Part shown: positions 13,172-25,942 of the stretch, piece after piece | Layout of the letters: each line of letters starts with the position of its first letter | Numbering within the stretch: position 1 is the stretch's first letter | Source: Enoplosus armatus | Lineage: Eukaryota > Chordata > Actinopteri > Centrarchiformes > Enoplosidae | Direction: 5' to 3' | Assembly: GCF_043641665.1 (NCBI RefSeq) | Contig: NC_092190.1 | Span: forward strand, 16,856,048 to 16,920,047 | Length of the DNA: 64,000 bases | The notes under the pieces: generated by a model | What the model was told of the DNA's origin: nothing | Databases searched by the model: none | What the model saw: only the letters and a program-made list of their open reading frames with translations | Position numbers and translations under genes: made by a program

Positions 13172-14899
13172 TGTGTGTGTGTTAGAGGGAGTGTTTATTA
13201 TGCAGACAGCTGGAGGTGGTCTCCTGCATGCAGAGTAGAGAGGACAAATGCGTGTTGCGGCTCTTTGTTCTGATTCTGCACTTCTTACCATACACACACT
13301 AAAAAACAACAAAGAAGCATAGGAGTTCAGTATTCCTCAAAGTTTAAAGAAAAATCTACCATGGCCACTTATTTTCATACAGAATTCCTCTTTTAAATGA
13401 GATTCTTAAACATATTTCTTCCCCTTTCACTCACTTTGTATCCCTCTCAGTTTGCATCCTACCCCTCCTCCCCTTTTGTGTCTTGGTCTTTGCTGTATGT
13501 TGTGAGCCCCGTGTAATCCTTTGGCTCTGTTCTCGTCTGATGTCCCATAATGTTCACATCCGTACCTAATCTTGCTGTTCTGTGATCAGCTGACTGAACT
13601 AAAACTTTCATTGGTTTATTCTAAATTTCAGGTGAGATAAAGAGGAAACACATTATCCTCATATGTAGGAACCAAAAGAGATCCTTCATTACAGTAAACA
13701 TTTGTTATGTGCCTCTTTTATGTAGTCTTGTATAGAAAGAAAGAAAGAAAACAAATCGTAGTAGCCACCCCCTCCTTCCATTGCTGTCAGTGGTAAGCCG
13801 GAGGTGAATGTAATCCCTGGGTTTCTATGACAGTAGATAGTCAGTGTGATAAGAACTGTGCAAATACCATCATCGATTCACATCTCTGCTAAGGCTCCAA
13901 TACCCTGTCGGAAAGCAGACACAGGATTACAAAAGGAACAAGAAGGGATTTACTCCTATCTCATTCTGCTCCTGACAAAATACCACAATGACATGTCAAG
14001 CTGGTTATAATAATTACAAAGAAGTGTCATCACTGTTACTGGAGACAGACTCACATTTTGATATAATATTATACATGATCAGTGAGGGCCTTTAATAAAA
14101 AAGCAAAGGAAATTATATAGCTGGACAGTGCAGTCGTGACGTATACATTTATAATAGAATAAATAAGGAATATCACCAGTCTCATTCTTTAAAGTATTGA
14201 AACTGATGAATGTATTGGGTTTTCACAGATTCCAATGACAAGTAATGGGTCCTAGATCTGTCTAACTGCAGCTATTACAGGTTTTGTTAATGCAATGCAA
14301 AACAGGAACAAAAAGAAAATAAAATTCTCAGTTTCCTCTTCCTGCGCACACACACACACACTCAGGAAAGAAGCAGCAGGTGTGAGTTACACTGTTTTGC
14401 TAATGCCTCAAGGTCATTAACTCTGTCCCTGATTATGTAGGAAAAAACGAAAGCAAAGCCAGGGAGAGTTCATTGAGAATATGAATACTGCATGAGAGCC
14501 ACGGAACAAAAGGTTTCAGGCAAACTTCTTCTGAAAGTCCAATTCAGTCTCATGTATTCCTTTCTTCTCTGAAGTACCGCGCACAAAGACAAACTTTTCC
14601 CACTGCCAAGAAAGTCTGACTTTAGTCATTTTGGAAGAAAAGATGAGAGGAGAGAATGGAGATAGAAAGACTGATGAATGGAGATTGGCAACAGATAGGG
14701 AGGGTGATAGAGACAGGGAAGAAGGATGGACATCTGGGTCACAGTGATGGAACGGCAGATTGATTTGGAACGAGTTTGAGGAGCTGTACAGGTCAAAGCC
14801 ACCATCTATATTACTGTCCCAGGCTAGTCATCTCATCTACTAATAAACTATCTTGTCTGTTCATTTGAGAAAAGAAGAACAGAAGATATACAAAGTACA
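13172..14899. other. Non-coding stretch
   Basis: Contains a (GAAA)n patch at 13736-13750 and a short (CA)n at 14347-14361. No gene recognised. Confidence 0.6.
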
Positions 14900-14907
14900 G
14901 GTAGAGA

Positions 14908-15788
14908 CAGAGCTGGACTGGCCATCTGGCAGACTGGGCACTTTCCCGGTGGGCCGACGTGCCTTTTGGGCCAGCACAACTGTCTTTTTTCTTTTCTAAC
15001 TGGCCCAACGGGTATATACAATGTTTTTTCTCTTAATCGACACAGGGGGCTGGCTCAATCACATCCCCTTTCCCTTTCAGCTCAGTGCCTTCATTAAACA
15101 GCGCATCTGCACAAAAAAGACGGATAATAATCACAACACACGGGGGGCGTGGAGAAATTGCGGGCCAATAAAATGAAGAATCTGCAGCAGTAGCTGGAGT
15201 AGGTGGAAGGAGGAGAGGTGGCGGGACATGACCACTGCCAGGCAGAAAGAGGAGGAGAGTGTAATTGAAGTGGTAAACAGAGAGTAGTGAGAGGAGTGAA
15301 AAGGCTGTATAATAGGATACACCTGTAACTCTGCTAAGATGTATGCCTGCTTATGTATTAGCCTAGTACAGGAGAAACCAATTGTTTTCATTTCCAACAA
15401 CAGGCAGCAAAGTTATCCTATGTTTATGTTCAACTATTATGATATAGACTATATGATATGGATTACTGATATCTCTGGGGTAACTGCCTGTACATTTTGA
15501 CTTTGTGAGTATACAATCCATGCAACTTTTACTTTTTGCATTTTAATGGAAAATCATTGTACAGTGGATTTGAAATTGTTCACTTGGGTATGGATATTGT
15601 GTACTCCACAGTGAGTACGCTGGTCCACTTGCACTGGTATATTTGTCCACAGCACTTACTATTCAACTTTGTAATGGTTTGGGGGAATAGTACAGTATAC
15701 ATATTTGAGGGGACTGCAAGGATGGTGTACTGGTGGGTGGTGTTCGACCGATTGTGGGGGGCTATTTTTTTGTCCCAGTCCATCCCTG
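14908..15788. mobile_element. Non-autonomous hAT transposon with perfect 8-bp TSD (881 bp)
   Basis: The left end is CAGAGCTGGACTGGCC and the right end, read inverted, is CAGGGATGGACTGGGA, which share CAG and the core TGGACTGG. The flanks are identical 8-bp direct repeats GGTAGAGA (14900-14907 and 15789-15796), as hAT transposases produce. The left-end text through CCCGGTGGGCCGACG matches a family I recognise as common in fish genomes. I saw no transposase-like reading frame, so it depends on a partner for movement. The intact target duplication suggests modest age. Confidence 0.9.
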
Positions 15789-15796
15789 GGTAGAGA

Positions 15797-18160
15797 GTAG
15801 ACGGCTGATAGCTCGTGAAAGCAAATCTTATTTTGTCTGTATGCCAGACAAAATAGCCAGAGAAGACGATTTGAAATTGTTTAACTGAAGTTTAACTGCA
15901 TTTTATCATTGAGGTCACCAGATTAAATCACTAAACTTTTTGGCTTTGTGGCTCAATGACTGATGATTGAAACAGTATCGTAATTTGGTCAAACATTTAA
16001 CGGAGGCTTAGCGGGAAAACGTCTTGGTTTGCGGCCTTGTCACACTATACAGTACCTGTGACGTTTGCTCCAGATTTCATTTTCTGTGAAAACCATAATA
16101 AGGACTTTTACAAACTTTTAAACATTCTTTTGTTTAACATTGTAACACTCCTCCTGGATATCATCATCAAAACATTGATTAGGGTTAATAGTCCTGGATT
16201 GTAGCTCTACAGCACCCCCTGTTGATTGTCATTATCAAAATTCAGCACTGCACTGTGGCAGACCCGAAGCAATAAGGTGCTAATTTATTGATGCCTGTCA
16301 CACAGTGGTGTTGTGGTAACTGAAGCGGTACAATGAATATTTTTTATGTCACTCTTAAGGTTGGAGTGTTTGCATCAGTGGTCCTTAAGAAATAAGTACT
16401 GCAGTAAATCCAGACGAAAAATAAGTAGCTATACTGGCAATACTTAGATACAATAGATACAATACACCAGTGGGCTGAAGGAAATATGTGTCTTGTCTTG
16501 TCTCCCTGCGCCTCCCTGTGAGGTCAGAGATCAAAGTTATACACAGAACAGATCCCCTGTAAGACAGGGATTTAGTGGCTTACACAAGGACACTTCAGCA
16601 GGATGTTTACACTGAAATGTAGTTATGAATCTCTTTATCGCAGTTACTTTAAAAAAAAAATCCAAAATACAGTACATTAAAAAACATTACGCAGTGACAT
16701 TTGTAAGTAACTGCTTCGTAGTAAGTCACTGGATGAGAGAAGAAGAAAATGCCTGTATTGTCTGCATCTGGATCAACAGTGAGCAAAGTATCACGCGTAG
16801 ATAGAAGCACAGATGGAACAAACAGATGTATGATTTGTTCCATGGGAGATAGCAGCAGAAAGATTGAGATGGATCAAAGTTCAACATCAAATGTACACTC
16901 ATGGAGATACACAGGGATAGCAAGAGTGGCTGTACTGAAAAAACATTGATACATAAATGAACAAACACATACAGCAACTACAGGTGTATCTGAAGTGCTG
17001 CTCCAGTAGCTGCTGTACAGTTCTCAGATATAGAGCACAGATGAAAAGATGAGGCCATCCCACAGATAGAAAAGAAAGACCGGAGAGCAGAAGAGGGCAG
17101 GTGGAAAAGTATGAGATCATGTGAAAAGAGAAATTGTACTGGCTTGCTTCAAGAGCTCTGAGACAAATTCTCATTTACGATCTTGTGTCTTACACCATCC
17201 GGTCGCCTTTTTAATAATGTCCTGGGCGAAAGTAGCCATTATCCACACAAACGCAGACTGCTTGTCCAATGCAGTCACAACTTCAGCCCCAAGACACATG
17301 AGAGCGTCTCCTCTCGCCTTAACTGACCCACTGACAGAGGTTTGTATGAGTTTCCCTCTGTGTGAATTGTGGGTGGTGGCGAGGGGAAGGTGTGCAGTAA
17401 ATTAGTGTGGGGAGCAGGTGGTCAGATGGCAAGCTGAGAATGATGTGTTACAGGTGTGCAACCGCATGATTTGCTGTCATCATCATCTCGTTCTTGGGAC
17501 AATAGGGCACCATCTTCTGTTGACACATCCTATGTCCATTAAAGGGGACAGAGGAAGAGGTAAGAAATAAAGTGTGTGAAAACTGCACTTTGCTTCCCAC
17601 AAAGTGAAGTAAATGTGGGAGAAGAAGGAGTTCTCTACAGGTGGACTTGTAAAGTGGTTTGTTCTTGCCAGTGATTGTGGACCTAGCCTTGTATGTAATG
17701 CTTAAAATTGCTTAATGTCTGAGTTTGTTGCTTCCTGTATGTTCACACCTCTCAATGCATTATTCACTTATGTCCAATTGGAGTTGCAAGGTCTTTGTTT
17801 CAGTATCAAAGATTTTCACATTGTCCTACTTTATTCAGCCTATTTGCAGTGACAATTTTTGGCATTAGACATGACTGTAAGCTTGTTTTTCTCTCATTTA
17901 CTGTGACCGACTGTAGGTGAATATGATAAAGAACATAGATGTCCCAGGCAAAATATGTGTAGTGTTGAATAGGCTGTGTGCTTGTCATCAGATTTCGGTC
18001 AGTAAGTTCTATGGTCATGTGTTTTTACTAAAAGGAATGACTATACTGACAGTATTACAGTATGTCAGGTAATGGCACTCTGCTAATGAAAAATGAAAGT
18101 GAAGTGAAGTGAGTGTTGAACAGGTTTTTCAGGTCACTGGCACTGCAATCTATATGGAAT
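15797..18160. other. Non-coding stretch
   Basis: Between the hAT element and miniature element A. Overlapping short frames on both strands (16.6-17.4 kb) show no family resemblance. Confidence 0.6.
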
Positions 18161-18640
18161 TTAAAGCTGCTCTAACCAATATTTCCATATTAACTTAATT
18201 GGATCAAATGGCTATGTGTAATGTGAAAGAGGTCACTCGTAATGATGAACTCACAGAGAATCTGCAGTTCCCCTCAGCTTTACAGAGTATTTTAGCATGT
18301 TTCAAATCATTGTTTTGTTTGTCCACACCTTTGTTGTTTGGTTTAGTTTCACTGCTTTCATCAGCCTCATTTTCACCTTTTAGCAACTAAATAGCCAGAT
18401 ATTTCCCTCAGGAGCAGGTGGAGGCCAAAACAGAGCTAAAAGGAGAGTGAATATTAGACTTTTGTCTACCATGTAAAAAGAAACACAACTTCAAATGCAT
18501 GGTAATGTCCTTTTGTGTCTACTGATTGTGTAGATAGGCAATTGTTTGCTAACCCTTATTAGGTGACAATTTGTCAATGCTGTGTTTACAACTTGCTCTG
18601 CTGCCCCCAAGTGGCCAACAACCAATTATTGCTGCTTTAA
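18161..18640. mobile_element. Miniature DNA element, copy A
   Basis: The ends are TTAAAGCTGC and, inverted, TTAAAGCAGC (9 of 10 identical). The interior shares long stretches with the copy at 52.1-52.7 kb, such as GTGTAATGTGAAAG, CTGCAGTTCCCCTCAGCTTT and CTGCCCCCAA(G/A)TGGCCAA. I see no coding capacity, as expected of a MITE-like element. The superfamily is unclear. A TTTAA duplication is possible, but it overlaps the repeat end. Confidence 0.7.
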
Positions 18641-19379
18641 TGACCATCCATCTACAACCAGTTCAAGTTACTTGGTTGGTTGATGACATCTAGCCCCAAA
18701 TATTCTGTGAATTGTAATATGAAACATGAAGTTATATAATATCAGAAACAGAACTTAAGTGGCAGAGGCCAAGTTTGGGTGAGTGGGTGGGGATGCATTT
18801 CATCAAAAGAAACAGTGTCTGCAGCCATTCAGTCAACAATGTACTGACTTGGCATTAAATAAAAACAATTGCAACCCCTGCTGGTATATTGTGTCCACTT
18901 TGTGCAAAGAGGCAGTAAATTTGTACTTTTAAGTTAGATATAGAACACTTGTGCTGGCCTTGATTTCAATGGAAAGTTGTTGCTGGGAGGGGGGGGGGGG
19001 TTAATTTGATTAAACATGCTGGACATGAACGTAAAATTTCTCAACAAGACTGGTGCATACATCAGATACATGATGCAGAACTAGAAGCAAATACTCATAA
19101 ACATTATATTTAACCTATTTGTTATTATTTTCTATTCCATCAGACTTCTCTGAGATGTATTCACAGATGAAAGTGTATTGTGCATTCAACACTGAAAGCT
19201 AAATATCTCACATTGGAACATCTATTAATACACATTAATTTGGATCTGTTCACAGGTAAACCCTAGATGAATGGCTTTTGAATGGCTTATCAGCGACTGT
19301 GGATTTGCACCTGTGCATACAGGCATATATCAGTGCAATACATATATAGTGATACACAACAGTGCAATACATACATATA
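18641..19379. other. Non-coding stretch with a G12 run
   Basis: A run of 12 G at 18989-19000 is the only notable motif. The later part is AT-rich and leads into the LINE fragment. Confidence 0.6.
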
Positions 19380-19604
19380 TATATACACATACATATACAT
19401 TGTTATTGTAGATATTTTTACTTATTTTTCACTTAAATACTGTAAATGTGTATATTTTTTATTTTCTATTTCTTATTTTTATATTTTGTACATACTTTTA
19501 GCTCAAAATTATGCTACTTTCTACTCTTGAATGGGAGCACAGGTACTGTACAAATTCCCCCCAGGGATCAATAAAGTATTTCTGATTCTGATTCTGATTC
19601 TGAT
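19380..19604 (+). mobile_element. LINE-type 3' end fragment, (TGATTC)4 tail
   Basis: A T-rich stretch leads into CCCCCCAGGGATCAATAAAG and a perfect (TCTGAT)n tail at 19581-19604. GGGATCAATAAAG followed by a short tandem repeat is the usual 3' end of fish L2/Rex-like LINEs. No reverse transcriptase remains. The left boundary is approximate. Confidence 0.55.
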
Positions 19605-22499
19605 ATTAATGTGGCCTTACAAAGACCAAATGTTCTCATAGGGGTTGAAAGATGGTTTTGTAAGGCACAGAGAAATGATGCAGAGAGCCTGCCGATGGGG
19701 GCGTCGGATCATAAAACACTTCTTTGTGTCGTTCTACAGGGCATGGATACATTACGTATTTTGCTGTTTAATTTGGAGGACTTGTTGGGCTCGACGAGTG
19801 GAAAGAAATCCTATGCAGTGATTCTGCATTGTTGAGGTTTGTAGCTCAGTCCTGGTTGGAGTTAAATATCAATTTTCTGATAAATACATTCATGAATAAG
19901 CCAGAAGGTGGTTTACACACGACTTCATGGTTTTCTGAAGGTGTTTCCAGAATCCTCAAAGACTCATCTAACCATGTGAATGAAAAACATATTCCCTGCA
20001 TGAAAAAATATTTTTTATCATGGGGTTTCCCAGGTTGCAGCCAGATACCCAGAAATGACATACAATATCTCCTTGCTTATTTTGTACAACCCATGGAAAA
20101 TATTAACCATTATTTTACATAAAGATATAAAATAATAGAAAGTGATCGCAATAAAGGCAAGTATAATTGATTATAAAACGTTTTAGTTTTGATTCAGAGA
20201 GAAATAGGGAATAGATTCTGTAAATGTCTTCAGAACAGCTGAAGTGTTGTTAGACAACAAGATTTTCAGAGATCACCAGGTATTTATATTTCTGAACTGG
20301 GTCCAGGTTGGAGTTTGCTCTTTCTTTTTCTGTTTCTGGAATTGTAGGAGGGTGTTTTATCGTCATGAGTGAGGTTTGGAGGAGGGACTGTGTGCTGTTG
20401 AAGGTATAGGTGCCACAGCTACAGTACACCGTATTGGTGGAGCTAGCCAACCACCTCTATGGTGCTAGCTTGGTTGCCACATTTTGATATGGATGGATAT
20501 TTTGAATTTGCTATGTACCACTGTTCATTTGTACATACCGAGAACACAATTAAAAAAGATCACCAAATATTTGTAGAGCAAAATCAAACATATATGTTTT
20601 TTTAACCTAAAAGCATATGTTGCATGTACCTTAATGTCAGCTCTTTGCTCCAGTTATAGCCCTCAGAGGTGCATTTACAGATGGCAGAGTAATAATCATA
20701 TCAGTATACATGGGGGATTGATTGCTACATGCCTCATACCAAAACATCAGACACCTAGGCACACACAAACACAAGCCCATTTGGACCAGTTCCCAGATGC
20801 AGAGTGGATTAATGGCTTTTGGCTGACTTTGTGTGTCTATGAGTGTGTGTATGCCCTTAGTTCTGCCTATTTCCATATGGCTGTGCATGTGTGCAAAATG
20901 CAAACAACTCTCTCAATGTGATGTATGGATCGGGGATGATAATCCTGGGTTATGAATGAGGAGCGCAGAGAGTAATTTATAATGTTTTCTTTGTGCACCC
21001 CAAGTACATTTTCTCTCCGAACTACACAGAGTGACAGAGTATCCCTCTCTGTCTCTCTTCATCTCTCCTACAGAGATCTTTCTCTCCTGTCCTCTCACTT
21101 CTCACTCTACTCCGCTCGATGAAGAATATTTGTCATATAAATTTGGGATAATGGATCACATTGTGCTGGAATGACAGATGATTCAACACTGGAGGTATGA
21201 AATAGTTGGCATGTCGAAACTATTACAGTTGCAGATATATTTCATGAATATGTCATACGTGGGTTGTACAGTGTACCTCGGTGAGTGAGTATGTGTGTGT
21301 CCAGTTTGTATGTGGGTCACAGGATCATGCTGGTAACGAGGACCTTGGGGAGTGCGACCGCTACACATGAGTTTGATTGAGAGGCCGACTAGAACATGGG
21401 ACATAAATCACCAATGCATCAAACTTCTTCCTATCATATATAACTTTTTTTTATGAGACTTTCCCATGAACTTCTCCAAAGTAAACGATTCTGTCGTTAT
21501 TCAAGACCTATCTTTGTCCAAGTGATCTGCCCTATCAGAAAGAAGTGATTGAAAAAGCAGATCTTTAGATATAGAATGGTAACATTTGGGATGGACGTTT
21601 GCACCGAAGTGGAATGTATAAACCGCACATATATATGGTATATACTGTAGCAAACAGGTGGCAGACATATGATGCTCTTCTGCCTTTAAAGTATAATAAT
21701 ATGCGAACATTTTTTTTCCTCAAATTAACGGCCACACTCACTAAATGTGCACATGATGAGATCAGCTAAATCCAGGTACCTTGGTGCATTTAAACACTAA
21801 TTTAATACAGATGTGTCAGACGGCCCGGAATTCACAGGATGTTTCTGGTGATTCAATAATTTGATAAGAAAAACTAAACTACACACTAAAATAGCAGCTT
21901 AGAGTACTATGTATTTGTTTAAATATTACACATACACTCATATGCAACCTTCATTCACTTGTAGATCTATTCATGAGAAAATTCAATCATGACTGTTAAA
22001 TTTAACTGTCTTTTGTATTTTTCATCTGATAAGTCTAACCTGCCATAGGTTCATTTCATTTGTGGCAGGATACGTTATATGTTATATGGAAATCTGCAAT
22101 CCTATTGTCTGTTGATGTTAAGACTTCAATAGACTACAACAGAAAAAATTATATTAGACTAAAATTGTGGTTTGCGATACATCAGAGGTGGTGCAGATAT
22201 CTTTAATATAAGGCTGATATATAATCCATCCATAACTGTGTTCATTCATTTTTCCACCCATCTTACCAACCACCAGCACATTGTTGAAAGCTGTAGAAGG
22301 GGCCGCACCTGCCGTGGGTTTGTGAGCCTTATGAAACACGTTCGGCTGTCTTTGACTTGAATTGATTTGCCGTGACATCTGGACGCAATATGAGATTCCA
22401 AACACATGCTAGTCAATGCACTTGGATAGTCATGCATGGACAAGCACGCACAAATGCATACATACAGACTGTTATCGTTCACACGGCTACGCTGTATCT
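19605..22499. other. Non-coding stretch
   Basis: No gene, RNA or element recognised. Frames of 60-97 codons show no domain. Confidence 0.55.
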
Positions 22500-22685
22500 C
22501 ACACACACACACACGCACATTTGTGTTTCCTTACTTGTGAGGACCCTCTATCAACTACACTATAATTCCTCACTACTATGTGTATAGCAATAACTACTAA
22601 TATTACCTAAATCAAATGCTAATTCAAACAATTAAGTTAAGTACAGCAGTACCTTCACAAATATCCAGTTCAGACAAAGAAAAAC
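22500..22685. repeat. Microsatellite-associated fish repeat
   Basis: A short (CA)n at 22500-22513 is followed by TTTCCTTACTTGTGAGGACC, CTCTATCAACTACACTATAA and a run of short CTAAxx-like words. It is similar in style to the TAACCC-rich repeat at 8.7 kb but more decayed. No coding content. Confidence 0.35.
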
Positions 22686-24027
22686 TAAAAAAGAAGATAC
22701 CCAGATGATAAAATGGTAAAAAAGGAAAAACAAAATCTGAATTCATAACATTAAATTAATAAAGTTTTTAACCTTAAGCCTTCCATAAACCCCCTAACTC
22801 ATTCAACAAAAATGATCTCACATCACAAAAATGTTTCCACTCCCAACGTCTAAATCTCAAATTGGTTCTCACAAAGATAGAAGTATAAAAGCACAGACAC
22901 ACACAGAAACTTGTGCTATTCAATCCTTGCCGTCCTGTTTTAATTTATGGCAAAGGAGGCTGCTCCAGACATTGGTTCCAATTCCCCGTCCCCGCCTCGC
23001 CGGTCGGCTCCCACTGGTGTCTCATCATCCATCAGCGGGGGCTGAAGTTGAAGACGACACCCAACTGGGGCATAGCATGACACCACGGCTGTGTTTCCTG
23101 TCAAACACACCTCTGAGATCTCTTTCTAACTCCACTACATTTCTGTGTATCATTGCTTTGCTCTTAGTCTTGTTCTATCATGCCTATTTGTCATTTGGCC
23201 CTTCTTTCTTTAGCAACTTCCCTTATGTTATCTCACCCTCTGTCTTTTGGTCTCCTGCTGATCCCAACTAGTCTAGTCTAGTTTGCTTTTGTGACAAAAC
23301 ACTACGTAGCACATTTTGGCACATGTACATTTTTCATGTCAAAGCTATATCAACTTATATGATCAGACATTTTGCAAAGAAGCAGTGATGCGTTATGGTC
23401 ATATTTAGAGAATCATTTTAAGTTAAACCTCAGCAGCTGGCATCTACTTGAAGGGGTATAATAATATCAACAAGACATGCTCCAATCAGAAGACTACCAA
23501 CCCCTATGTTACTGACTCCAACGTCGACATGAAACAGGCCTCCCGTGCTTTCCTTTTTGTGGTAAAGGGATACTTTACACCAGTATCTGCTGCAAGCCAC
23601 GGCCAGATTTTCTGTACACCTACCTGCAACTTAAGATTTTACAGCACACATAAGACAATTTAGAGACCCATTTTAGACATTTCCACAAGTAATCAGTGAT
23701 GTAGGGCACATTTAACTAAGCTGACCACTCTGTTCATTTGTAGAATAGAGTTTACCACATTTTTGAGGACATGATGCATCTTAAATGTTAAATTTAAAGT
23801 TAAAATGAAAATGGCATATAGACTGGACTATTCCAAGGTGAAAACTGGATCAGAAACATACATCATTTTATAAAAATGTTAGTTCAATGTAAATAAAATT
23901 TTCATTTTATATGGCTTTTATAAGATTCATAAGAGACAATGTGGCCACAAGTGAAAAGTATTTATTTCTATAAAACTCTCTCAGATGTTTCCTCCTCCCT
24001 GCTGGGACTCAACATCCTGTCATCCTC

Positions 24028-24030
<3 letters not shown>
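22686..24030. other. Non-coding stretch
   Basis: The 146-codon frame at 22831-23271 has a hydrophobic stretch and low-complexity serine/leucine content but no family match that I recognise. Treated as chance. Confidence 0.5.
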
Positions 24031-24073
<43 letters not shown>

Positions 24074-24107
24074 TACGTGTCTGTATATTGATGATGATGA
24101 CGATGAT
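24031..24107. repeat. (GT)n followed by (GAT)n
   Basis: (GT)20 at 24031-24071, then a GATGATGATGACGATGATG patch at 24089-24107. Confidence 0.95.
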
Positions 24108-24436
24108 GTACAATATGTTCAGTTTTCTGTGTGGCAGATGACAGATGCTTTACACAGCACTTGGTCCGGGTTTCCTGCATTCTCAGCTGTTCAATACTCA
24201 AAAGACAAATGTAAACCATCTTTTCTTACCCAGGACACACACACGCACAGATGTGCACAAGCGCACACAAACCACACACAAAACACCAGCGTGATTACCT
24301 CCTTCCTTCTCCTTTGAATATAGGCCAAATGTTAAATGAAATCTGTGCATCTAAGAACTAGGTGTGTATGAGTGTGTGTGAAGACGCCCCCAGCGTTTTG
24401 TAACACACGGACAGAGGCACATCGCCATTCATTTAT

Positions 24437-24892
24437 TTTAATTGCTCTCCACCTGCTATGATAATCAGGACTTAAATAGAGAAATTTCCATTTTCAATTA
24501 AAAACTCCTTCCCTCCACATTTGTGTGGGAATGAGGCCCACCTTATTATGAAATGGAAGAAAATATATTACTCCCTCACCTCTGTGTATTTTGCTCCGTG
24601 TTGTATAATCTCGCGTCAAAACTCTAAGTCGTGCAGCAACTCATATTTTAATTAAAAAAGCAAAAAAGACCTTGATTAAAAGATATTGTTGAGTTTAATG
24701 TAAAGCCCCTTCATACCGATGCCAGTATATTCCATTTTTTTTATGAAATACATTTTTTGTTGGCTGTTCCTTGTTATCCTTTTTTTTTTTTGTCACATAA
24801 CGTTAACTGAAGCTTAATGCTTTGCCGTCTTCACATCCGTGAACAATTAATCGCATGGGTGTCTTTAATACGCTGATCTTGCCTTTAATTAT
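24437..24892. other. AT-rich stretch with clustered homeodomain-type cores
   Basis: Unlike its surroundings this stretch has no simple repeats. It carries TTTTAATTGC (24437), TTCAATTAAAA (24493), TTTTAATTAAAA (about 24646), ACAATTAATCGC (24843) and TTTAATTATGAAT (about 24885). Such spaced TAATTA/CAATTA cores are common in vertebrate developmental enhancers. Conservation cannot be judged from one sequence. Confidence 0.2.
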
Positions 24893-25854
24893 GAATCCAG
24901 AATGAAAGCTGTAAAGGAAACCCATCTTCAGCCCCAGACAACAGTGGCTCTAGCAAGGTCTGATTTCAAAATAGCTCATGCAAATTCCACCATTATCTGC
25001 ATTATTGTGAGAGCTTGCAATATTGTATATTGTATTATGTTTATTTCAAGAACACCTGATTCCACCACATTTGAAGATCAGTTCTACCCTTGCTTTAAGC
25101 TGTTTTATGGTTGATGGTTATCTGCAAATTGTTTTTTTTTTCTTCTTCTCTTCATTTCCTTTTTTTTTTAATTTTTGAACATTACCACAACATAAATAAC
25201 ATTAAGATTCCCAATAATCATCCTGACGTAACTGAGGAAACTGAATCTAATTAACAAAATGTATCCTAAAAAAAGAATAAAACAAATCGTCTGTGTGCTT
25301 TCCATCTTTGGTTCTTTGTTTTAGTTGCATGTTTGGTATTGGCAGCTATCCTCCCCTGCTCAGTTTGTCAGCCTTTGTTTGAAACATGTAGTAGAGATTT
25401 TGGGAGGGGGGGGGGCGCACAGCAGTCCCTCTGAGAGCCTCTGTGAGCTATTGTAACACCCTTGCTGCTTTCCTAAATATGGTCATTCACATTGATTTTT
25501 GCAGAGGCATGATACAGCCTTAACCCTTGTGTGGTGTTAGTATTTTTGTTACTCAGCCAGTGTTCATGGGTCTGGTGGACCCGCTAGAGTTTTGGGTTTT
25601 CAAAACAACACAATCAAACAATTTTATGTTAAAATACTCAACAGATGTTTACTTCATCCCAATTACAAGTCATATGAACAGCAAACATGGTTAATATTTG
25701 CCCTTTACCTATTTTAGATCACATTTATGAATTAATGTGCAACTCGTTTTTTTTAATAAAATGTAATAAAAAAAGAAAATCAGTTATAATCAAGTGGAGT
25801 GAGTGGAAAAAAACACATTTACAAATGAAGCAAGATGTTTCACAACTATTGATT

Positions 25855-25860
25855 TTTATT
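25855..25860 (-). terminator. Candidate polyA signal of the transposase transcript
   Basis: A minus-strand AATAAA lies 83 bases past the truncated ORF's stop, still inside the element. This fits a transcript ending before the left terminal repeat. Confidence 0.35.
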
Positions 25861-25942
25861 CATTTGAACTTCATTAGACATACAACTCATTCAGGTCAGT
25901 TTACATAACACAAGTTGAACACATACAGTAACAATATCAGTC

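Noticed and set aside
13020..13312. Open frames of Cys-Val or Thr-His repeats on both strands
   Set aside because: They are translations of the TG/CA microsatellite and have no independent coding signal.
22831..23271. 146-codon plus-strand frame with a hydrophobic segment
   Set aside because: No recognisable family, low-complexity composition and no convincing splice or promoter context.
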